Assembly (NCBI GenBank): GCA_964475165.1
Contig: CAYYVN010000002.1
Coordinates: 130,637-194,636 of the forward strand
Origin: CAYUHK01 sp964475165
Lineage (GTDB): Bacteria > Verrucomicrobiota > Kiritimatiellia > JAAZAB01
Length of the DNA: 64,000 nt
Reading direction: 5' to 3'
Position 1 is the stretch's first letter. Each line of letters starts with the position of its first letter. Of the stretch, positions 32,567 to 40,601 are shown one piece after another. The position numbers and the translations under genes are program-made. The notes under the pieces are model-generated. The model did not search any database. It saw only the letters and a program-made list of their open reading frames with translations, and was not told the DNA's origin.

Positions 32567-34045
32567 TCAACGGGCTTGCTGCTGCAGGGCCAGTTTGATG
32601 GCCTGGGCCAGATGAGGACCGATGCCTGGCCGGGCGGCTATCTCCTTGAGCGGTGCTTGGGCCAGGCGTGTCAGGGAACCGAAATGTTTCAGGAGCTGTG
32701 CCTTGCGTTGCCTGCCGATGCCGGGGATATCATCGAGCAAAGATTCACGAATGCGCTGCGCGCGCAGCTGGCGATGATAGGTCAGGGCGAAGCGATGGGC
32801 TTCATCGCGGAGCATTTGCAGCAATTTAAGCGCCGGCGTGCCTCGTGCCAGGCGCAGCACCCGCAGGCCTTTGTCGCTGGGCCAATAGATTTCCTCCTGG
32901 CGTTTGGCCAGACCGGCCACCGGGATGGTTGAATATCCCAGGGCTTGGAGCGCTTGCTGGGCGGCGCGGAGCTGAATGGCTCCGCCATCTACCAGCACCA
33001 GATCGGGCGCCGCGCCTTTTTCCTGTCGCAAACGGCTGAAACGCCGCTGAATGATTTCGGCCAGCATCTCGGCATCATCCCGCGCGGTTGCTGTCTTGAT
33101 GCGGAAGCGGCGGTATAAGGTGGCCCGCGGCATACCGTTGCAGGCGACCACCAGACTGCCTACGGCCAGCGTGCCCGAGATATTGGAAACATCATAAGCT
33201 TCGATCAAGCGTGGCAGATGTGGCAATTGCAGCACAGCACGGAGCGCTTGCGCGCCCTGAAGCCCTTGCTCTCGCCGGCTGGGGCGCGGGCGGACATCGC
33301 GCGCCTCTTCGCGGAGCGCCGCCCGCAGGCTCTGCAGAGTATCGCGACTGGCCGCCGCCTTCTCGAAGTCCAAAGCTTGGGCCGCCGCCTGCATGGCAGC
33401 TTCAACTTCCTTGAGGATGGCTGGCCGCTGGCCCCGCAGGAAAGCACAGGCTTCCTGCACCTGGCGCCGATAAGCGGCCGGCGTCGTCTTGCCGATGCAG
33501 GGCGCCGCGCAAAAACGCACGATATCATTGAGGCAATGCTGATGCGTGGCGGCATTGGGTATGCGCGCGGTGCATTTGCGTAATCCGAAACGTTTTTCAA
33601 TGAAATCCAACGTCAGGCGCACGGCGCCGGACTGGGCGTAAGGGCCAAAGTATTGGGCTCCGTCGGGCCGCCGTAAGCGGCAGAGTTGAAAACGCGGGAA
33701 GGGCTGCTTAAGATCGACGCGCAGCAAGGGGAAACGCTTGTCGTCTTTGAGCAATTGATTGTAGCGCGGACGGTAATCTTTGATTAAACGGCTTTCGGTG
33801 AGCGCGGCCGCCGAGACGCTGCGCAGGACGATTGTTTCCAGCTCGGCGACGCTATCTATCAACCCGCGCAACTTCGCATCGGCGCGCTGACGCGTGGCCT
33901 TTTGAAAGTAGGAACGTACCCGCTGGCGCAGCTTAGCGGCCTTGCCCACATAAATGATCTGCCCCCAACGGTCGCGCATGAGATAACAGCCCGGCTTATT
34001 GGGGAGCTCTCGTAATTTATTTTTAATGGCAGGCGCTAAAGGCAT
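32567..34045 (-). CDS. uvrC: Excinuclease ABC subunit C, short form
   Basis: The protein makes both incisions in nucleotide excision repair. A GIY-YIG nuclease domain covers residues 14-95 (KPGCYLM, IIYVGKA, RVRSYF). A UvrB-binding UVR helix pair lies around residues 205-240. The RNase H-like C-terminal nuclease contains YDVSNISGTLAVGSLV and LVLVDGGAIQL. Helix-hairpin-helix repeats end the protein (DDIPGIGRQRKAQLL, ARPGIGPHLAQA). At 492 residues it is clearly shorter than the usual 600, mainly between the domains. The start at ATG 34045 fits the family. Confidence 0.9.
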   Translation of the reverse strand: MPLAPAIKNKLRELPNKPGCYLMRDRWGQIIYVGKAAKLRQRVRSYFQKATRQRADAKLRGLIDSVAELETIVLRSVSAAALTESRLIKDYRPRYNQLLKDDKRFPLLRVDLKQPFPRFQLCRLRRPDGAQYFGPYAQSGAVRLTLDFIEKRFGLRKCTARIPNAATHQHCLNDIVRFCAAPCIGKTTPAAYRRQVQEACAFLRGQRPAILKEVEAAMQAAAQALDFEKAAASRDTLQSLRAALREEARDVRPRPSRREQGLQGAQALRAVLQLPHLPRLIEAYDVSNISGTLAVGSLVVACNGMPRATLYRRFRIKTATARDDAEMLAEIIQRRFSRLRQEKGAAPDLVLVDGGAIQLRAAQQALQALGYSTIPVAGLAKRQEEIYWPSDKGLRVLRLARGTPALKLLQMLRDEAHRFALTYHRQLRAQRIRESLLDDIPGIGRQRKAQLLKHFGSLTRLAQAPLKEIAARPGIGPHLAQAIKLALQQQAR

Positions 34046-34113
34046 CTTGGATCATCCTTGGTTGGCAATGCGGCCGGGGCGCTCGGCCCGCTTGCTGTTT
34101 GTGGCCAATTCCC

Positions 34114-35718
34114 TTATTGCGCGGCTTGTTCTGGTTGGCGGCGGTGGCGGATGGCCTGCCAGAATTCATATACTTCTGGAAAGCGCCCCAGCATAGCCAG
34201 GCTGCCATAGACGACGATCCCTGTCCCCAGGGCTCCGAGTATGGCCAGCAGTTGGGCTTGCCAAGCACCCGCTGCTAACCAGCTGTTGGTTAAGATGTTC
34301 TGATAGACGGTCCGGGCAGCCACGGCCATAATGAGGGCGGCCGCCAGCATTTTGACGCTGGCCAAGCCTATGGTTCGCCAGCCGCATGAACCCCAGCGGC
34401 GTTGCGCCAGCAGACCCAAAGCGAGCACGGCGACCGCCGAGGCCAAGACGGTGGCGGCGGCCACGAACGCATGAGCGTAAGCGAAAGGGCGCCACTGCCA
34501 GACAAGGATCAAGAATAGTTTCAAGACCATGTTGAATCCCGTGCAGGCGACGCTGATCCGCATGGGCGTGCGCATATCCTGATGGGCATGAAATACCGGC
34601 ACCAGGACTTTAAGCAGACTGAAGATCAATAAGCCCGGGGCATAGCATTGAACGGCCAGGGCGGTCATGGCGGTGGCTTGAGGCGCAAAATCGCCCCGCT
34701 CATACAGCAGGCGTACGATTGGTTGGGCCAGAGCCATCAGGCCCACTGCGGCTGGCAGCATGATAAACATCAACTGGCGCAGGGCTTGGTTCAGCGTTTC
34801 GCGGATACGGTCAGTGCGCGCCTGGGCGGCATGTCCGGAAAAAGTGGGCAGGAGCACCGTACCCAGGGCGGTAGCAAACAAGCCCAAAGGGAAATAGATC
34901 AGCCGCTCGGCATAGTAGAGATAGGAAGCGCTGCCCGGGCCAAGGAATATGGCCACGAAGCGATCCAGCAAGACGCTGATTTGGGTCATACCGGTGCCAA
35001 TAATGGCGATGCTCATCAATTGTATCACGCGGCGCACGCGTGTATCGTGCCAGTCAAAAGACAGTCGCAAACGAAAGCCATAGCGCCAGAGCAGGGGCAG
35101 CTGTATCAACCATTGGGCGGCGCCGGCCAGGACTACGCTCCAGGCCACCACCACAATGCGCAGGCGCCCTTCGGCTTCGAGCAATGGGCACACCAGGAAT
35201 AAAACCGCAATCATCACCAGGTTCAGAATCACCGGGGTAGAGGCCGGTAAGGCGAAGTGACGCAGGGTGTTCAGCATAGCCGAAAAGTAAGCCGCCAGGC
35301 AGATAAAGAACATATAAGGCAACATGATCTGCAGGAGCACAAGGATCAAGGTCCCGCGTGGGCTGAGCGGAAAGAGCATCTGCCAGGCGCCGGCCGCCAG
35401 AATCCCCGCCAGCACCAAGCCGGCCAGCGTTAGGCCCAATAACGACATCATCTTTTGGGCAAAACGCCAGACGACATCCCGTCCCTGTTTTTCCAGCGTT
35501 TCCGTGAAGACCGGCACGAAGGCCGCAGAGAGCGCGCCTTCGCCAAAGAGGTTACGGAACAAATTGGGGATGGTGAAGGCCACCACGAAAGCGTCCATGG
35601 CCATGGAACTGCCAAAAAAAGCGGCCATAGCCATATCGCGGATCAAGCCGAAAGCGCGGCTGACCAAGATGAAGAAGCTCACCCGGCCAGCTGATCGTAT
35701 GACGCCTTGATTATCCAA
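34114..35718 (-). CDS. murJ: Lipid II flippase MurJ
   Basis: The 534-residue MOP-superfamily protein has about 14 membrane helices and moves lipid II across the inner membrane for peptidoglycan synthesis. The N-terminus reads SFFILVSRAFGLIRDMAMA, with the conserved Arg pair, then FGEGALSAAFVPVF. Both are strong MurJ marks. Translation seems to start at TTG 35718, eight bases after AAGGA, since no ATG fits before the first helix. It lies downstream of the LPS genes, so several envelope steps may be co-expressed. A Gln- and Arg-rich tail ends the protein. Confidence 0.92.
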   Translation of the reverse strand: MDNQGVIRSAGRVSFFILVSRAFGLIRDMAMAAFFGSSMAMDAFVVAFTIPNLFRNLFGEGALSAAFVPVFTETLEKQGRDVVWRFAQKMMSLLGLTLAGLVLAGILAAGAWQMLFPLSPRGTLILVLLQIMLPYMFFICLAAYFSAMLNTLRHFALPASTPVILNLVMIAVLFLVCPLLEAEGRLRIVVVAWSVVLAGAAQWLIQLPLLWRYGFRLRLSFDWHDTRVRRVIQLMSIAIIGTGMTQISVLLDRFVAIFLGPGSASYLYYAERLIYFPLGLFATALGTVLLPTFSGHAAQARTDRIRETLNQALRQLMFIMLPAAVGLMALAQPIVRLLYERGDFAPQATAMTALAVQCYAPGLLIFSLLKVLVPVFHAHQDMRTPMRISVACTGFNMVLKLFLILVWQWRPFAYAHAFVAAATVLASAVAVLALGLLAQRRWGSCGWRTIGLASVKMLAAALIMAVAARTVYQNILTNSWLAAGAWQAQLLAILGALGTGIVVYGSLAMLGRFPEVYEFWQAIRHRRQPEQAAQ

Positions 35719-35833
35719 TGCGTGATTCCTTAATCAGGGGGCCGGGATGATTCTCCGACCAGCGCCGCAACGCTCTTGAACCATCCCCGTGCAATAGGCG
35801 GCGTTCTACCCAGTGATGGAGAGGGGGGCGCAT

Positions 35834-36670
35834 TCAGGTTTGGGAGCTATCGGCCTCTGCGGCTTGGGGATTGCTATTGGGCAGGCTGGCCGCATCGTCC
35901 GACCGGTCTTGACTCTTAATATATTTTAATTCCCATAATTTCGCATACTTAAAAAACACGCCGATGGCGATCAGAGTTGAGATAATCAGCCCGCGATAAC
36001 CATCCAGGAACCCGCGTTTGAGGATGTACCCTTTGAAAAAACGAAAGAGTGGTCGGAAGACCATATCGCAACCAATATGGCGCGTGTAGCCCTGCTGGAG
36101 GGTGGCCGAGGAAATGCTAGAAAATCTGTTTTGCGTGGCGATTTGATCGGCAATATCATCATAGGTATAATGGTTTAAGCAGTTGCGGAGGCGTTTGATG
36201 GGGCCTTTGACGAGCACATGATCGTGGGGCTCGCGCCCGGTGCAAACGCCTTTATCTTTGCGATACAAGCGCATTTTAAGGTCCGGCCACCATTCGCCGC
36301 GCGTGATCCATTTCCCCAGGAAGAATACTTTACGCGGAAATTCATAGCCATCATATTGGCGATTACGGCCACTCTCGAACTCGGCGAGGATTTCCTCGCG
36401 TAGTTCGGGGGAGACCTCTTCATCGGCGTCGATGAAGAGGATCCAGTCATGGCTGGCCATTGTTTTGATCAACTCTTTTTGGCCCACATAGCCCAGCCAT
36501 TCATGTTGATAGACGCGCTCGGTGTATTGGCGACAGATTTCTGGCGTGCGATCCACGCTGAAACTGTCAATAACCACTATTTCATCTACCCAGGCGATGC
36601 TGTCTAGGCAGCGCCGGATATTTTTTTCTTCGTTGCCGACGGTCAGGCAGGCAGAGATTTTATCGCGCAT
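35834..36670 (-). CDS. WaaE/KdtX-like LPS core glycosyltransferase (GT2)
   Basis: The 278-residue enzyme resembles the LPS core beta-1,4-glucosyltransferase group (WaaE/KdtX). ACLTVGNEEKNIRRCLDSI begins the GT-A fold, WVDEIVVIDSFSVDRT binds the nucleotide, and FIDADEEVSPELREEI holds the DxD-type metal site. WWPDLKMRLYRKDKG is typical of this subgroup. A hydrophobic stretch near residues 235-250 may bind the membrane. GGGAG precedes ATG 36670. It follows waaF by 16 bases, supporting a role in the inner core of LPS. Confidence 0.85.
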   Translation of the reverse strand: MRDKISACLTVGNEEKNIRRCLDSIAWVDEIVVIDSFSVDRTPEICRQYTERVYQHEWLGYVGQKELIKTMASHDWILFIDADEEVSPELREEILAEFESGRNRQYDGYEFPRKVFFLGKWITRGEWWPDLKMRLYRKDKGVCTGREPHDHVLVKGPIKRLRNCLNHYTYDDIADQIATQNRFSSISSATLQQGYTRHIGCDMVFRPLFRFFKGYILKRGFLDGYRGLIISTLIAIGVFFKYAKLWELKYIKSQDRSDDAASLPNSNPQAAEADSSQT

Positions 36671-36686
36671 GCTGTGCTCCCTTATT

Positions 36687-37724
36687 TCAACGTTTGGCCA
36701 GCAGTTCGCGGGCCGCTTCCCAAGCTTGTTCCGGCCGAATGCCGCTCAGGCTCAAGGTGGCCTGCGGCGAAGATCTCCGGATATCTCGGCTTTGTTGACT
36801 ACTGTTTTGCAGGATGCGCACCTGCGCTCCCAACGGTCCGGTTTGGCGTGGATTCGTGATCCCAAAAAATGCCAGGACCGGCGCGCCGACAGCCGCCGCC
36901 AAATGCATGCCACCGCTGTCGTTGGCTACCACCAAAGCGCACTGCTCCAGCAGCGCCGCCAATTCTGGCAAGCTGGTCTGTCCGGCCAGATTAAGCGTGG
37001 CCGGACCGATCCCCTGCGCGATGCTCCGACATAAATCGCGCTCGGCCGCCGAGCCCAGCAGAACAATAGGGTAATTCTGGGTAGCATTCAACATTCTTCC
37101 TAAGCTGATGAAATGTTCGGCGGGCCATCTTTTGGCTGGGCCGTAGGCGGCGCCTGGCATCAGGGCTATCCAGGGCGGCGGTGCGCCTAAGTGGCTTACG
37201 GCCCGTTGCCGCAAAGCTGCCGTGAGCGTTAAGCGCGGTTCCGGCACTCTGGCGGGAGCCAGACCCAACAAGGCCAGATATTCATGGCTTTGATGTTCTG
37301 CTGCGAGCGTGGTCGAGCGCGGCATGATACGCGTCAGCATCCAATCGCGCCAATGTCCCGGTAAGCCATGGCGTTCCGGGATACGTGCCAGAAAGGGCAC
37401 TAAGGCGGCGCGGAAAGAGTTTGGCAGAATAAAAGCGGTTGCTAGTTGGCGCCCGGCCAGCTGGCGTGCCAGGCGCAGCATGCCGCCGCTGGATTCGGGT
37501 AGGACGATGATTTCATCAATAGCCGCATGCAGCGTCCAGAGCGCGGCCAGCTTAGCTTTAACCAGCATGAGCAGGCGTTGCTCGGGGTGAGCTTGCCGGT
37601 AAGCCTGGATGGCCGGCATGCTCATGATGCTGTCGCCCAGCCAATTCAATCCCACCAGCAGAATACCCGGGGCGTCCGGTTGGGCCGCCGGCTTAGCGGA
37701 AGCAGATGCGGGATATACAGGCAT
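36687..37724 (-). CDS. waaF: LPS heptosyltransferase (WaaF-like, GT9)
   Basis: This 345-residue GT9 enzyme would add heptose from ADP-heptose to the LPS inner core. LLVGLNWLGDSIMSMPAIQA marks the N-terminal acceptor domain, and MPGAAYGPAKRWPAEHF and VANDSGGMHLAAAVGAPVLA mark the donor-binding domain. These resemble heptosyltransferase II more than I. ATG 37724 is preceded by GGAGGA at good spacing. It overlaps the end of lpxK by 32 bases. The donor sugar is inferred from family membership. Confidence 0.88.
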   Translation of the reverse strand: MPVYPASASAKPAAQPDAPGILLVGLNWLGDSIMSMPAIQAYRQAHPEQRLLMLVKAKLAALWTLHAAIDEIIVLPESSGGMLRLARQLAGRQLATAFILPNSFRAALVPFLARIPERHGLPGHWRDWMLTRIMPRSTTLAAEHQSHEYLALLGLAPARVPEPRLTLTAALRQRAVSHLGAPPPWIALMPGAAYGPAKRWPAEHFISLGRMLNATQNYPIVLLGSAAERDLCRSIAQGIGPATLNLAGQTSLPELAALLEQCALVVANDSGGMHLAAAVGAPVLAFFGITNPRQTGPLGAQVRILQNSSQQSRDIRRSSPQATLSLSGIRPEQAWEAARELLAKR

Positions 37725-38856
37725 GAAAATCCTCCTCACCACTGAGCAATTCTATTTCCACGCGCATGAAATAAACCGGTACATCCTGGCGCTCGATCTT
37801 GGGGAAACGTACGGCATCTTTTTCGGTGGTGATCAGGCCGGCCGCATTGCTTTTTTTGGCTTTATTGATGATATTGATTATTTCTTGCTGGGTATAGCGG
37901 TGATGATCAGCGAAGCGTTTAAGATAGCACAGGCTGGCACCCAAGCGCCGCACTTCATTTTCGAACCCCTCCGGCGAAGCTATGCCCGATACCAGAGCCA
38001 CCGTGCGACCTCGCAGGAACTCCAGATCTTGGCGTTCACCGGAATAGACATTTTGGAGATATTTGGGGCGGTGCGCGCAAGCCGAGATTTCGGCGCGCGG
38101 ATTTAATTCGCGCAGCTTGGCCTGTAGTTCCGCGGCATTCTTACCGGTGGATTTGGTGATGAAAATGAAATCGGCTCGGCGAATATTGCTGATGGATTCG
38201 CGCAACAGGCCGCGCGGTAACATATAGCCATTGCTGAAAGGCGCGGTGCAATCCACCAGCACGATCTCCATGCGATGCTTGAGCTTGCGGTATTGGAACC
38301 CATCATCCAAGACGAGTGTATCGCAATGAAATTTATCTATGGCATAGCGTCCACTTTTAACGCGATCCTTATCCACCAGTACCACCACGTTGGGCAGGTT
38401 AGAGGCTAGCATATAGGGTTCGTCGCCACTGCGAGCCGAATCCAGCAGCAAGGCCTGGCCGTCGGAGACGACGCGGGGCGGTCGGCGCCATTCCCGCCCC
38501 GTCAATTTATCCAGTATTTTTTTCCAGAAGCCATGTTCGGTCTTCTTGTAGCCGCGACTGAGGATGGCCACGCGGCGGTTGGCCTTTTGTAATTCACGAG
38601 CAAAGATTTCCACGATCGGCGTCTTGCCCGTGCCGCCGACGGTGAGGTTGCCGATGCTGATAACCTGGCAGCCCAGAGTGTGGTGGCGGAAAATACCCTT
38701 TTCATAGAGGAAATGGCGCAGCTTCACCACGCCCCCGTAGATGTAGGAAAGGTAGCGGAGCAGGCTGCGTAACTGACGAGCCCAGCGGCCCTGGCGGCGC
38801 TCGTGGATCACCTCCAGGAAGTAACGTTCCAGTTTTTCTTGACGACGGAGTCCCAT
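37693..38856 (-). CDS. lpxK: Tetraacyldisaccharide 4'-kinase
   Basis: This lipid A kinase phosphorylates the 4' position of the disaccharide intermediate at the inner membrane. The P-loop GNLTVGGTGKTP lies at residues 69-80 of the 387-residue form. ILSRGYKK, SDGQALLLDSARSGDEPYML and LVLDDGFQYRKL are further LpxK marks. The start is uncertain: ATG 38856 gives the usual N-terminus, with a hydrophobic segment before the P-loop, while an ATG at 38970 adds 38 non-conserved residues and would abut a divergent promoter. It heads the leftward LPS block. Confidence 0.88.
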   Translation of the reverse strand: MGLRRQEKLERYFLEVIHERRQGRWARQLRSLLRYLSYIYGGVVKLRHFLYEKGIFRHHTLGCQVISIGNLTVGGTGKTPIVEIFARELQKANRRVAILSRGYKKTEHGFWKKILDKLTGREWRRPPRVVSDGQALLLDSARSGDEPYMLASNLPNVVVLVDKDRVKSGRYAIDKFHCDTLVLDDGFQYRKLKHRMEIVLVDCTAPFSNGYMLPRGLLRESISNIRRADFIFITKSTGKNAAELQAKLRELNPRAEISACAHRPKYLQNVYSGERQDLEFLRGRTVALVSGIASPEGFENEVRRLGASLCYLKRFADHHRYTQQEIINIINKAKKSNAAGLITTEKDAVRFPKIERQDVPVYFMRVEIELLSGEEDFHACISRICFR

Positions 38857-38970
38857 GGTATTTTGGCTGGCTGCAGTGTCTCGTGGTCGAGGCCTATTGG
38901 GCATGCCTTCTGATGTATGCCGTGCTGCACATTCTGCCATCAGCGGAGCGGATGAGTCAAGAACAGCCAT

Positions 38971-38999
38971 TTGACAGATAAACGGGAACTTGCTAAAGC
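38971..38999 (+). promoter_or_regulatory. Candidate promoter of ybgC
   Basis: TTGACA (38971-38976), a 17-base spacer and TAAAGC (38994-38999) precede the gene. The -35 box is perfect and the -10 box weak. Transcription would start just ahead of the GGAGGA ribosome-binding site, giving a very short leader. Confidence 0.4.
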
Positions 39000-39017
39000 T
39001 GCTCTTGGAGGACCAAC

Positions 39018-39428
39018 ATGCCAGCGGCTCGAATATTCAGGCATTCCATCCGTGTGCCCTACGCACATACCGATCAGATGCGCGTGGTCTATTATTCCCG
39101 TTATTTTGAATATTTTGAAATGGCGCGTTCGGAAATGCTCCGGGAGATTGGCCTGCCGTATTGCGAACTGGAGCAACGCGGGGTACTGCTACCGGTGGTG
39201 GAGGCCTTTTGCCAATATAAACTGGCGGCTCGCTTTGATGATTTGTTGATTGTGTCTTCCCGCTGTCAGCTGCGCGGTCCGCGCCTGCGCGTGGATTACG
39301 AGATGCATCGTGGGTCGGAATTGATCGCCACCGGTTATACGGTGCATGTCTGTCTGACGGCTGCGGGCAATGTCATCCGGCCGATTCCCGAACTGCGTCA
39401 GTTGCTTGAGGCCAGCCGAACAGCCTGA
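39018..39428 (+). CDS. ybgC: Acyl-CoA thioesterase of the YbgC/4HBT hot-dog family
   Basis: The 136-residue single hot-dog domain protein matches YbgC-type thioesterases. VPYAHTDQMRVVYYSRYFEYFEMAR has the catalytic Asp in a TDxMRVVYY context where many relatives have TDxxGVVYH, and the family helix follows. These enzymes hydrolyse acyl-CoA thioesters and in proteobacteria accompany Tol-Pal. Here no tol genes are near, and the gene is alone, divergent from lpxK. GGAGGA lies seven bases before ATG 39018. The Gly to Arg change beside the active site is a small departure. Confidence 0.88.
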   Translation: MPAARIFRHSIRVPYAHTDQMRVVYYSRYFEYFEMARSEMLREIGLPYCELEQRGVLLPVVEAFCQYKLAARFDDLLIVSSRCQLRGPRLRVDYEMHRGSELIATGYTVHVCLTAAGNVIRPIPELRQLLEASRTA

Positions 39429-39457
39429 TCGCTGCGTGGTCTGCCTGACCAGGGAGT

Positions 39458-40492
39458 TTAGGCTCGCGTGCGCGGCAGGGGCTGGGAAGGCCGTTTTCTG
39501 GATTGCTGGAATGCTTGGCGGGGCCTGGATGTAGCGGCTCCTGCGGGGCCCAGCACCTCGCGTCGTAAGGCGAGTTTTTCCAGAATGACATCGGTGGTGC
39601 GAAAATGGCTCTTGGCCGCAGCCAGCAGTACCTGCGGGCCATGTTTTTGAACCAGGGCCTGGCCAGTACGGACGACAGCCTCGGAAGCGCCCTTGGGAAT
39701 TCGGAGCGCATAGCTGGTTCCCAGCTGCTCCAAGGCATTCAAGAATGCTGCGCGGGCCAGGATGGATGCCGCGGCTACCGCCACATCTGCCTCAGCCCGG
39801 TGCCGTTGCACCAGCTGGATCTGACGTCCTTTAGTCATCAGGGCCCGTTCAACCTGTTTTTGATCCCCAAATTGATCGGAAATGGCCCGGGGACAGCTGG
39901 GCACTTTAGCCAATAGATTCTCAATAGCCCGGGCGTGTCCCCAGGCCAGCATGGCATTCACACTGCGCATTTTGGCGTATAAACGGTTGTAGGCTGCCGG
40001 GCCGATCAAAACCACGCTGAAGCGTTGGCCCAGTAATTTGCGGATTTCCTGGGCCAATTCCAAGGCGCGTTTATCGCTGGAAATATTTTTGCTATCCTTG
40101 ACTCCCTTGGCCAAGAGCTCCTTGGCCAGCTCGCGCTCAGCATAGGCGCTGGCAATGACCAGCGGCCCGAAGAAATCGCCCTTACCGCTTTCATCGATAC
40201 CCATATGCGGACTGTAGGCTTCCGGATTCAAGGTTTCTTCGTAGCCGAGGCCGGCCTGGCCCAAGACCTTAGGCTCCAAGACATAGGAGATGAAATCTTG
40301 TGCGCCCTTGCCCTGCACCAAGCATTTGCCGCTTTGATAGAGGGCGATTTTGCATTGGTCGGTTTCGGCGGCGATCTGCGTGTGCGCCATGACGAGCGGA
40401 CGATAGTTGCCGAGGCGTAAAATTTCGGTCAGCAAAATCTGCTGAGCCTCCGAAAGCCGATAAGTGAAGGAAGTTTGTATAGGCCTATTCAT
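39458..40492 (-). CDS. rnhC: Ribonuclease HIII
   Basis: The 344-residue protein removes RNA from RNA-DNA hybrids. The first part (to about residue 90) is the TBP-like substrate-binding domain. The nuclease domain starts at GIDESGKGDFFGPLV, with the DEsGkGD signature at residues 100-106. Further acidic residues lie in VKDSKNISSDK and RAEADVAVAAASILARA. The Ala/Arg/Pro-rich C-terminal 45 residues are probably disordered. RNase HIII is common in Firmicutes and also in Chlamydiae and relatives, which fits the PVC suggestion. Confidence 0.92.
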   Translation of the reverse strand: MNRPIQTSFTYRLSEAQQILLTEILRLGNYRPLVMAHTQIAAETDQCKIALYQSGKCLVQGKGAQDFISYVLEPKVLGQAGLGYEETLNPEAYSPHMGIDESGKGDFFGPLVIASAYAERELAKELLAKGVKDSKNISSDKRALELAQEIRKLLGQRFSVVLIGPAAYNRLYAKMRSVNAMLAWGHARAIENLLAKVPSCPRAISDQFGDQKQVERALMTKGRQIQLVQRHRAEADVAVAAASILARAAFLNALEQLGTSYALRIPKGASEAVVRTGQALVQKHGPQVLLAAAKSHFRTTDVILEKLALRREVLGPAGAATSRPRQAFQQSRKRPSQPLPRTRA

Positions 40493-40601
40493 ATTAGTCG
40501 CTTCTAATAATCGACCGTTGGTAGTCAGTAGCGATCGCCTTCACATCTCTGGCAGGCGCCCACTATAGCAGGCGCTTTTTTATTTACCATCTCCGCCTTT
40601 T

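Noticed and set aside
40556..40581. Hairpin GCGCC/GGCGC followed by six T on the + strand
   Set aside because: It looks like an intrinsic terminator but no rightward gene precedes it; on the leftward strand, where the genes run, no T-run follows. The stem is only five base pairs.
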